This document shows, one piece after another, positions 12,101 to 20,200 of a stretch of DNA of 64,000 nt (positions within the stretch are counted from its first letter, which is position 1; the number at the start of each line of letters is the position of its first letter). Source of the stretch: Bos javanicus (Eukaryota > Chordata > Mammalia > Artiodactyla > Bovidae); the NCBI RefSeq assembly GCF_032452875.1, contig NC_083868.1, positions 97,184,537 through 97,248,536 on the forward strand. The letters are read 5' to 3'. The notes under the pieces are model-generated. The model had not been told where the DNA came from. It worked only from the letters and a program-made list of their open reading frames with translations, and did not search any database. The position numbers and the translations under genes are program-made.

Positions 12101-12221
12101 CCTTCAGCAGGCCCCTATGGGTAAATCACAGCAAGCGATTAGGATTTTGGAACAAAGCTCTATCATCCTCTGCAGATAGCTGCCCTTTTGAGAAACAGCT
12201 CTTGGCCTGCTCCTTGACCTT

Positions 12222-13463
12222 TGTTGTTGGTTCAGTTGCTGAGTGGTGTCCGAATCCTTGTGACCCCATGAACTACAGCACACCAGGCTTCTCTGTCCTT
12301 CACTATCTCCCAGAGTTGGCTAAAACTTATGTCCATTGAGTCAGTGATGCCATCCAACCATTTCATCCTCTGTCTCCCCCTTCTCCTCCTGCCTTCAATC
12401 TTTCCTAGCATCAGGATCTTTTCTAATGAGTCAGCTCTTCACATCAGGTGGCCAAAGTATTGGAGCTTCAGCTTTAGCATCACTCTTTCCAATGAATATT
12501 CAGGGTTGATTTTTTTTAGGATTGACTGGCTTGATCTCCCTGCTATCCAAGGGACTCTCAAGAGTCTTCTCCAGCACCACAGTTCGAGAGTTTAAATTCT
12601 TCGGGGTTCAGCCTTGTTATGGTCCAACTCTTACATCCATACATGACTACTGGAAAAACCATGGCTTTGACTATACAGACCTTTGCTGGCAAAGTGATGT
12701 CTCTGCTTTTTAACATGCTGTCTATGTTTGTCATAGGTAGTCTTCCAAGGAGCAAGCGTCTGTTAATTTCGTGGCTGCAGTCACCATCCACAGTGATTTT
12801 GGAACCCAAGAAAATGAAATCTGACATTGTGTCTACATTTTCCCCATCTATTTGCCATGAAGTGATAGGACCGGAGGCCATGATCTTAGTTTTTTTAACA
12901 TTGAGTTTTAAGCCAGCTTTTTCAGTCTCCTTTTTCATCTCCATCAAGAAGCTCTTTATTTTCTCTTCATTTTATGCCATTAAAGTGGAATCATCTGCAC
13001 GTCTAAGGTTATTGATATTTCTCCCAGCAATCTAGATTCTGGCTTGTGATTCATCCAGCCCGGTATTTTGCATGATGTGCTCTGCATATAAGTTAAATAA
13101 GCAGGGTGACAATATATAACCTTGATATACTCCTTTCCCAGTTTTGAACCAGTCTGTTGTTCCATGTCTGGTTCTAATTGTTGCTTCTTGTCCTGCATAC
13201 AGGTTTCTCAGGAGGTAGGAAGATGGTCTGGTATTCCCATCTCTTTAAGAATATTCCACAGTTTGTTGTGATCCACACAGTCAAAGGCTTTAGCATAGTC
13301 AATGAAGCAGAAGGAAATGTTTTTCTGGAATTTCCTTGCTTTTTCTATGATCCAGCATATGTTGGCAATTTGATCTTTGGTTCCTCTGTCTTTTTTAAAT
13401 CTAGTTTGTACATCTGGAAGTTCTCAGTTCACATACTGCTGAAACCTGGTTTGAAGAATTTAT
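12222..13463 (-). mobile_element. BovB LINE 3' part, minus strand, inside ERV
   Basis: Reverse BovB sequence covers the C-terminal ORF, the RT YADD-region remnant and the 3' end. A target-site duplication TTGACCTT flanks it at 12214-12221 and 13464-13471, and the ERV reading continues across the two flanks. It is 5'-truncated, with many substitutions and stops, and so is inactive. Confidence 0.88.
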
Positions 13464-13719
13464 TTGACCTTAGTGAGACTGATCGCTTAATTATGGGTCA
13501 CCAAATTACCATGGAATTTGAGCTGCCCATTATGAACTGAGTATCATCTAGTCTATCAAGCCGTAAAGCTGAATGTGCATAGCAATATCCTACCCATCAA
13601 ATGGAGTGGATTATACATGTTAGTGAGACAGGCTGGGACTTGGGACCCTTTGCTGCAGTGCTGCAATGCTCGCACTTGGACACACATCTCCTCAAGCCAC
13701 AAAACACAAAGAAACTGTA

Positions 13720-14113
13720 TGGGACTAAAAATAACTGTGTGCACATTAAGATAAATTGTGGACCAAAAGATACAAAGAGACGAAAAAACCTGATTGCCAC
13801 ACTTTTGAAGAGCCTGGAGCAATAACAGGGTGCCGGAAGAAAAATCACACCCTTGCACACAACACCACCTAAGGGATAGGCAAACCACCTAAGCCCTTGA
13901 CCCTTGAACACACCCCTGATGCTGCTGCTCTTGTTCTATATAAGGAACAAGCTTGCCCCCCTCACTGGGAGCAAGCAAGCAAGGGAATCTGTTGTTTGTT
14001 CTCACTTCCCCCTGCTGCAGCAGGGGCCCCAATAAAGCCTCACCTGACTTTCTTGTCTGCAATCTAGTCAATTTCTATTGATTGAGGAAGGCCAAGAACC
14101 CCGGTCAGTAACA
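13720..14113 (+). repeat. ERV 3' LTR (or solo LTR)
   Basis: This carries a TATA box (TATATAA, 13937-13943), a poly(A) signal AATAAA at 14031-14036, a GT/T-rich region after it, and a terminal CA at about 14112-14113 after a stretch ending CCCCGGTCAGTAACA. It directly follows the RNase H-like remnant, so it is best read as the 3' LTR. The left boundary is uncertain by some tens of bases. Confidence 0.7.
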
Positions 14114-14124
14114 ACAGGGCTGAA

Positions 14125-14365
14125 CAGGTGTTGAAGCCACAAGTGAGTTACATGAAGTGGGCCGAATTCCCATGGTCCCCAGTCTTGCTCCTCTGCCTTC
14201 TCTCTCCACCATGTAAGGATACAGTGAGAAGGGACCTCACCAGATACTGAATCTGCTTGCACCTTGATCCTGGACTTCCCAGTCTCCAGGACTGTGGGAA
14301 AAAAAGTTCATTTAAGCCATCCAGTGCATGGTCTCTGTCATAACAGCCCAAACTAAGATAGAAAT
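14125..14365 (+). repeat. MLT1-type LTR 3' part
   Basis: It contains CACCTTGATCCTGGACTTCCCAG, CTCCAGGACTGTGGGA and AAGCCATCCAGT, in the order seen at MLT1 LTR 3' ends. The 5' half is missing where the ERV LTR abuts. Confidence 0.65.
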
Positions 14366-14401
14366 AGTAGTTTGCCAATGCTCGATCTAGTGTTCAGACC
14401 A

Positions 14402-14540
14402 GCACTGTCCAATAGAACTTTCTGTAATGATAGAAATGTTTTATATTTGCATGGTACCATACAGTTGCCACTAGTCACATATATCTATTGCACTTGATGT
14501 GTGACTAGTACAACTAAGAAACCAAAATTTTAATCTATCC
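14402..14540 (+). repeat. MER20 (hAT-Charlie) DNA transposon fragment
   Basis: It starts with the MER20-like terminus CACTGTCCAATAGAACTTTC, followed by diverged internal sequence with GCCACTAGTCACAT. Confidence 0.65.
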
Positions 14541-14889
14541 CTTCTTTTCATTCCTGGAGCCTTTTACCATTTCTCTAGGGATTAATACAGTTTTCCAATT
14601 AGTTTCCAGGTCTCCGGTTTCACTTACCTCCAAAGCATCCTTGCTAGAGGGATTTTTCTAAAATTATATAGGATGCTAGCACTTCTCCAAAGCAACACTT
14701 CCTGGAAACTTAAGAAAGTTTCAAGTTCTATTAGCATGACATAAATCTTTTCCATAAGAAATCACCAAGAGGTAAAACACCTTCCTCTGTTTCATCAGAT
14801 AAGTGTTGGTAAGTTTCTTGAGAGTAGTCCTGTATTATACCTTGTCTCCTCTAACACTTCACACAGTGGCTTTCTGAATGATGCAGTGA
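14541..14889. other. Intergenic, nothing recognised
   Basis: Unique-looking AT-rich sequence with no open frame of note and no repeat I can name. Confidence 0.4.
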
Positions 14890-15115
14890 AGAAAACTTGA
14901 CTTTGGCCATGGAAAACTTAAGTTAGAACCCCAAGTCTGGAACTCCATTCTAGCAGTCACCATAGTCATTTAATCACCTTGACCTCACTATATTTCTGTG
15001 ATAAATGAAAATGATAACTAGTATTGTTGTGAAGATCAAATGAGTTTGTGGAAATCCTCTGCCTTCAGTAAAAGGCTAGACAAATACTAGTTGTTGTTAT
15101 AATAAATGTTGGGTT
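14890..15115 (+). repeat. MIR-like SINE remnant
   Basis: It has a degenerate MIR pattern, including a 'GAAAATGATAACTAGTATTGTTGTGAAGATCAAATGAG'-type 3' half. I split this motif as positions 15007-15044 and judged it by eye. Confidence 0.5.
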
Positions 15116-15140
15116 TGAAATGTTTCTAAAAAAGTAGTAC

Positions 15141-15262
15141 TGGGAATTCTCTGGTGCTCTAGTGGTTAGGACTTGGTCCTTTCACTTCTGGGCCCAGGTT
15201 TGATCCCTGGTTGGAGAACTAAGATCTTGCAAGCCACTGGGTGTGGCCAAAAAAAAAAAAGA
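15141..15262 (+). mobile_element. CHR-type tRNA SINE
   Basis: GGGAATTCTCTGGTGCTCTA start, GGTTTGATCCC B-box-like segment and a GTGTGGCC-(A)11 end. It is the first of a cluster of four such SINEs upstream of the PHC3 promoter. Confidence 0.8.
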
Positions 15263-15461
15263 AAAGCAGTACTGGCCTGACTTTATCCAATATGTATTAT
15301 GACTTTTAAGGCCAATCTGCATGAGATGACAATACAGATACAGGCCTTGGATGTTCAAAGAAAGAGGGATGAAAAGGAACAATTTTGGCATATTTTTTCC
15401 AAACATTCCTTTGGATTATGCATTTTTCATGTTTAGGTCTAAGACTGCTTTTTAAAAAAAA

Positions 15462-15641
15462 TTAAAAATTTTTATTTATTTGGCTGCACTAGGTCTTAGT
15501 TGCGGCATGGGGGATCTTTACTTGTGGCATGCGAACTTAGTTGCTCTATGTGGGATCTAGTTCCCAGACCAGGGATTAAACCTGGGCTGCCTGCATTATG
15601 AGTGCAGACTCTTAGTCCCTGGACTACCAGGGAAGTCCTTA
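15462..15641 (-). mobile_element. CHR-type tRNA SINE, minus strand
   Basis: Reverse orientation: an A-rich tail complement and TTATTTGGCTGCACTAGG, then the B-box complement GGGATTAAACC, ending CCAGGGAAGTCC. Confidence 0.8.
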
Positions 15642-15705
15642 AGACTGCTTTCTTCAGTTTTGTTTTGATGAATGAAAATTTCAGCAATACCAATAGACAG
15701 TCAAC

Positions 15706-15826
15706 TTGTTTTTTGACCACACAGCATGCAGGATCTTAATTCTGCTGTGATGAGGGATTGAACTCGCACCCCTTGTACTGGAAGTGCACAGTCTTAACCA
15801 CTGGACTGCCAGGGAAATCCCAACAG
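15706..15826 (-). mobile_element. CHR-type tRNA SINE, minus strand
   Basis: A reverse copy with GACCACACAGCATGCAGGAT, GGGATTGAACTCGCACCCC and CCACTGGACTGCCAGGGAAA. Confidence 0.8.
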
Positions 15827-16177
15827 TTGATTCTTGGGAATTATATGGCAATGGCATCATCTGAGAAAATCAGAAAAGAAAGATGAAGTAGTAATATCTT
15901 ATTTTTAAGCATCTACAGGGAATTTTCAAAGGGGACTTTCTCAGTGAGTTCTCCTAGGGGTTGTAGGAAGGGTTTTGCTTTCAGATAAGAAAATAAGATA
16001 GAGAAACAAGGTTATCATACAGGGAGATGTGGCAAAGGGACAATTTAGCCGACATTGAAAGTGATCTTTTCCTTCCCCTAGGGACATCCTGATCACAGGA
16101 TTTGTAAGATTAAGCATATGTTCATTAGACCATATTACACTTTGTGTTGAATTTATATCAGTAATTAATTTCTCAGG

Positions 16178-16303
16178 TTTTTTTTTTTTTTTTTTTGCCA
16201 TTGCAGTGCAGCATGTAGAACCCTAGTTCCACCACGGATGAAATCTTGGCCCCTTGCATTGGAAGGACCAAATCTTAACCTTTGGACCACCAGGGAAGTT
16301 CCT
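16178..16303 (-). mobile_element. CHR-type tRNA SINE, minus strand
   Basis: It begins with an 18-20 base T run (poly-A tail complement), then GCCATTGCAGTGCAGCATG, and ends in GGACCACCAGGGAAGTTCC. It is the repeat nearest to the PHC3 promoter. Confidence 0.8.
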
Positions 16304-17085
16304 CATTTCTCAGTTTTGAAATGTGACTCCACCATCTTAAAAAGTGCAAAAAGAAGGCATTATTTGTGTTCAAAATGCTTTATTTGGTGAAGGGCAGTGA
16401 AGATTTATTATTCCTTGAATTTAAATTTCCACAGCACTTAATGGATCTATGTCAGAACACTTAGATTGTGTGCCTCTCTCTGTAAAAGACAGATTAAGAC
16501 TTGTTGGAAGACAGGGACTTGGTTCACTCATCTTCACACATTTGTCTCATCCTGCTTCAGATTAGTTGCCACGTGTGTAGAATACAGTAAATTATCTTAG
16601 CAAACTGGTGGCTATTCCCGCTTGTTCTCTCTGCGGTATGCAAACTTGTAATCGCCATTAAGCGGTCAGTAAATTCATGTCAAAGAAGTGGGTGATATAC
16701 ATAGGGTAATATGATAATACCTTAACTGTCTACCGCATGGGCATCCAGAACTCTATCTCTGAGCCCAAGACAGGGCCTGCTGGTTCTATCCCCAAATTGC
16801 CATGCGCCCCAGGCAACAAGCCCTGCAGCTACCATGGCATTTCCTTTCACTCTGAGACCTCAGCATCCAATTCTCGCGTCATTCTCTTCCATCTCCCTCT
16901 TTGAAGTTTGCACAAGCTTTGGTATATTTTAGATATTCATAAAATTTGTCATTTAACAGTCTAATCAGAACTTTTCATATATCGGTTAGACACCCCTCCC
17001 CAGTAGGAAGAAGATCCTAGAAAAAGCGAGGGGGTGCACGTGAGACACTGACACCTAAATCGGCAAAACCTGGTCACTTCCCCGA
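16304..17085. other. PHC3 upstream flank, no repeat or gene recognised
   Basis: About 780 bases of largely unique sequence lie before the CpG-rich promoter. I see no open frame of interest and no named repeat. A CACGTG E-box is present at 17037-17042. Distal promoter elements are possible, but the sequence alone does not show them. Confidence 0.4.
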
Positions 17086-17128
17086 GCCAGCAAGCCTTCA
17101 GGGAGGAGGAACTAGGAGACGAAGGCCC

Positions 17129-17134
17129 CACGTG
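17129..17134. promoter_or_regulatory. E-box CACGTG (USF/MiT type)
   Basis: CCCACGTGACC in the promoter, about 115 bases upstream of the start codon. CACGTGAC is a preferred USF/TFE3-type site. Binding is inferred. Confidence 0.5.
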
Positions 17135-17160
17135 ACCTCGGGGGCCCGAGGCTGAGCCGA

Positions 17161-17169
17161 CCCCGCCCC
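17161..17169 (-). promoter_or_regulatory. GC box (SP/KLF)
   Basis: CCCCGCCCC, the reverse complement of GGGGCGGGG, lies about 85 bases before the start codon. Confidence 0.55.
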
Positions 17170-17210
17170 TCCTCCCTCTTCTGCCGCGGCCGCCGCTACC
17201 GCCGCCGGGG

Positions 17211-17222
17211 GGCGCATGCGCA
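17211..17222. promoter_or_regulatory. NRF1 site
   Basis: GGCGCATGCGCA contains the palindromic NRF1 core GCGCATGCGC. It lies 28 bases upstream of the PHC3 start codon, close to where a CpG-island gene of this type would start transcription. Confidence 0.65.
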
Positions 17223-17245
17223 GCCCATGTTAGTGATGGAGGAGA

Positions 17246-17257
17246 GAAGATGGCGGA
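17246..17257 (+). promoter_or_regulatory. PHC3: TISU / YY1-like element over the start codon
   Basis: GAAGATGGCGGA at the start codon matches the TISU consensus SAASATGGCGGC at 11 of 12 positions and the YY1 motif AANATGGCGG. TISU elements direct accurate cap-dependent initiation on very short leaders and help place the transcription start. If used, the real 5' leader would be only about 5-30 bases long. Confidence 0.6.
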
Positions 17258-17263
17258 AGCGGA
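17250..17263 (+). CDS. PHC3: PHC3 coding exon 1 (start codon)
   Basis: ATG GCG GAA GCG GA, then donor GTGAGT at 17264. The start context AAGATGG is strong (A at -3, G at +4). The 14 coding bases leave two bases of a split codon that joins A from exon 2 to give Glu, so the protein begins MAEAEF. Residue 13 (Met, 19776) is a second possible start with G at -3 and +4. It would be used by transcripts that lack this exon. The 5' UTR extent is unknown. Confidence 0.88.
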
Positions 17264-20200
17264 GTGAGTGACTTGCTGGTGACTGATGTCGTAACTGGGG
17301 GGCGAGAGGGGGCAGCGACAAGTCCCCCCAAGGGGAAAGCTCAGGGCTCTTTCGCGGGCAGTGCGGGGAAAGGGGGACGCGAGAGCTTCCTTATCGTGGA
17401 GGAGCCTGCTTGGCCCTTGTCGGGGGACGGAGCCGAACTGTAAGGGTCCAGTTACCTCCAGGCGGGAGCGCCCCTTCCGCCGTCTGGTCCCGGATCTGCG
17501 GGGCCCTGTGCGCAGGGTCCCTCCTCGGACCCCTACCGCCGGGGTCTTCTGGAAGATGAGCCCGGGTGGGCCCCTCAGAGGCTGTCATCCCTGCAAGTGG
17601 GCCCCGCGGGCAGCGTTGTGACGGCCGCCCGCACCGGGGGCCCGCGGAGGCAGGGTAGGGCTGGGCGGGCACTGCCAGGCCTCCTTCACGCTCGCCTCCT
17701 TCCCGCCCCGGCGCCACCCCACTGCGCCTCCGTGGGAGAGCCCGAGACGTGGGGCTGCTCACTCCCTCCCTCGGCAGGCTCGGAGGAGGTGTCTCAGCGG
17801 CGGGGGCTATGGCGTGTTTGGCGAGGTTGAAAACACCCTGGTAGGAAAGATCTTTCTTTCCCTCGGGTCTCTGGCTGCAGTGTAGTTGCCGCCCTAGAGG
17901 GCCACATTCTTGTGTGGCGGTGTGATGGTATGCTTAGTTAGCGACTCAAACTTAAGTGTTTCCTGGGTAGGCCGCTTGTGCAGCGGAACTGCCGTTTGTG
18001 TTTTGCAGGCAATATACAAGGCTAGTCGGTGGAGTTAGCAAAATTGTTCTTTTGTGCCAGGTCTCCAGATGCAGTTTAATGATTTGGCCAGTTCTACCCT
18101 CCGATGTTTAGACTTGTGTCTAGATTTTGGATTCTCTGTGACCATATTTAGTTACTGAACTGCTTACTGCAGGGTTTGAGGAGATGGTTGAGCAGAACAG
18201 CACTGTACAAGGACCAGAATTAAAGCTGGCTTTTTGCATATCATTGATGCGTGGTTCAGAAGTGTTATGACAGGTAGCAATTTGGTAAAAAGTTTATCTA
18301 CCACCATACCTGTATGATATTGTATTGTTAACATATGCTGCTGTGATTTGATGAATGGAAAGGAGTTTGCAAAACTAATAAACCGCTCCCCAACCCTCCC
18401 CCACAGTAAAAACCCCAGAGAAGTCTAAAAGTGTGTGAGTCATTTATTAATCAAAAAGATTAGTAAGACTTGGCTCCCCACTTTTTTTCCTTTCGCGTTT
18501 CCTCTTATAAATCGGGCTTTTAAAAACATTTGATTCCTCACAGAGCAATCATACTCTTATGATTATACATATAAATACTGTTTATATATGTGATATAAAA
18601 AACAAAGAAAATTTGTAGGTAAAAGGACACTATGTGGAAATAGTGCACGTATACACAGTTAGTGCCAAATTCTTTTGTCTTTTCCTGAAGTAGAAAGTGT
18701 TACGTTCTTGTCAGTACTTCTCATGTGAGGTGGGTCATATTATGTTTCTTAGAGGAAAAGAAAGGCAGAGAAAACCAGTATATTCTTAAGTTTGCTTTTT
18801 GTGGTGCATTTCTATCCCTACAATAAATATTATAGTTCTAGTTTCTAACAACATTAAAGCACTCAGAAATGACTTAATATGTTGTTTGAATTTATTAAAA
18901 TAAAAATTCTGTATTTGTATCACAACAGTGAAATGAGTTTGTAATGTTGGAGGGAATATAATCAGAATAGTACAAAACTGCACTTCTTGTATAAGGAAAG
19001 TGACATAGTTAACGCTGTTTTCAAAATTTGGAGTTGTATTTTGTGAAAGAGATTTTTGTTAGCAAGTGGGGAAATTGTTTTCCACTGCTTCTCTTATTTA
19101 CCCAGAGTAATCTGCTTATGAGTATTAACTCAGAGCTATTAGATGTGGTAAGGACAGAATTGTAGAATAATTACAGGGAAAGCAGTTTGAGTTAATAAAT
19201 TATTTTTTAACTTATTTTCCTAGAGAACGTATTTTTAAATAAAGTACATATGGTAACCAAAAATTGAGTTAATTGACTAAGCTAAACTAAGCTAGCACAA
19301 GTCCACAGGCATCCTTTTTTAATGTCTACATAAGAAGAATGATTTTAATTTGTAATCAGTATGGTCAAAAGAATATAAAGAAGTATTTGAATACTCTGAT
19401 ATTGCTTAAGTTTTAATTTTCCCAGGTAGTAAAGTATTCTGTCATCACCTGTTTTGGTTTCAAGACACTCATCTTCCTTCAACAATAAAAAGGTAAACTT
19501 TAGGCCAGGCTTTATCTGAGTTCTGTATCCTGAATCCAGAGGGTTCAAATTTAGTAGATAAGAATTTTTAATTATGCTTTATCTTTGTAGAGTATTTTTC
19601 CGATTCACGTGTTTATGGTGACTGTGTGCCATCTGTATTTTATGAGGTCCTTCTTAGAAATTTAGACTGTTCTGATCATTTCTTGGAATAATTAAATATT
19701 CTTTAAACAGTATAACGCTTTTGCCAATACAAATCCTTTGTGCTGTCTGCTAGATTTAAGGACCACAGTACAGCTATGGATAGTGAACCAAACCCGGGAA
19801 CATCTTCGGTGTCGACGACAAACAGTAGCACCACCACCACCACCATCACTACTTCCTCCTCTCGAATGCAGCAACCACAGATCTCTGTCTATAGTGGCTC
19901 AGACCGACATGCTGTACAGGTATTTCAGTTACCGTGATGGGTAGGATAAGACTTGGGAGCCATTACTTTTCGCTTAAGCCAGGTAAATGTATTGTTTCGT
20001 ATCCTCAAAGGAGTTACATGATAACCCTCTAAATGAGTACAGTTAGAATTGTGAACGTTTGGAACTACCAACAGAGTTATTTAATAATCATTCTATTGGG
20101 AGGGCCTCCATTTGTCAGCATGTAGCTTCGAAAACAATGTCAGGAAAATTATAATTGGAAGGTCCCTAGGTGTTGCTGCAAGTGGGGAAACTCGACCAAG

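Larger units (their letters stand above)
10180..13719 (+). mobile_element. Degenerate endogenous retrovirus, gag-pro-pol remnant
   Basis: An old proviral copy on the + strand. It shows a basic gag/pro-like open stretch (10276-10704), a protease-type DTG motif at 10761-10769, an RT segment with the motif VDYCKLNQ near 11180-11205, a YIDD RT active-site tetrapeptide at 11675-11686, and RNase H/connection-like sequence at about 13464-13730. Many stops and frameshifts are present and the frame differs between the RT pieces, so it cannot make a functional polymerase. A CHR SINE (11455-11612), a Bov-tA SINE (11895-12100) and a BovB LINE (12222-13463) are inserted in it. The likely 3' LTR follows at 13720-14113. 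I see no env. Confidence 0.75.
17086..17830 (+). promoter_or_regulatory. PHC3: CpG-island promoter of PHC3
   Basis: GC and CpG content rise sharply compared with the AT-rich flanks, and the region spans the first coding exon and the start of intron 1. It has no clear TATA box but carries a GC box, a perfect NRF1-type palindrome and an E-box within 125 bases upstream of the start codon. This is the usual makeup of a housekeeping-type promoter. The exact transcription start is not determinable from sequence. No divergent gene was recognised on the minus strand. Confidence 0.88.

Noticed and set aside
16304..17230. Divergent gene sharing the PHC3 promoter
   Set aside because: I found no coding exon or conserved splice pattern on the minus strand upstream of the CpG island.
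17361..17762. Open frames on both strands inside the CpG island
   Set aside because: Long open frames are expected by chance in GC-rich sequence. They have no recognised homology, and the + strand one lies in intron 1.
19738..19944. 68-codon + strand frame over exon 2 starting in the intron
   Set aside because: Its own ATG lies in intron 1 and crosses splice sites. Only the spliced version that continues the upstream ORF is considered, and that is reported as a finding.
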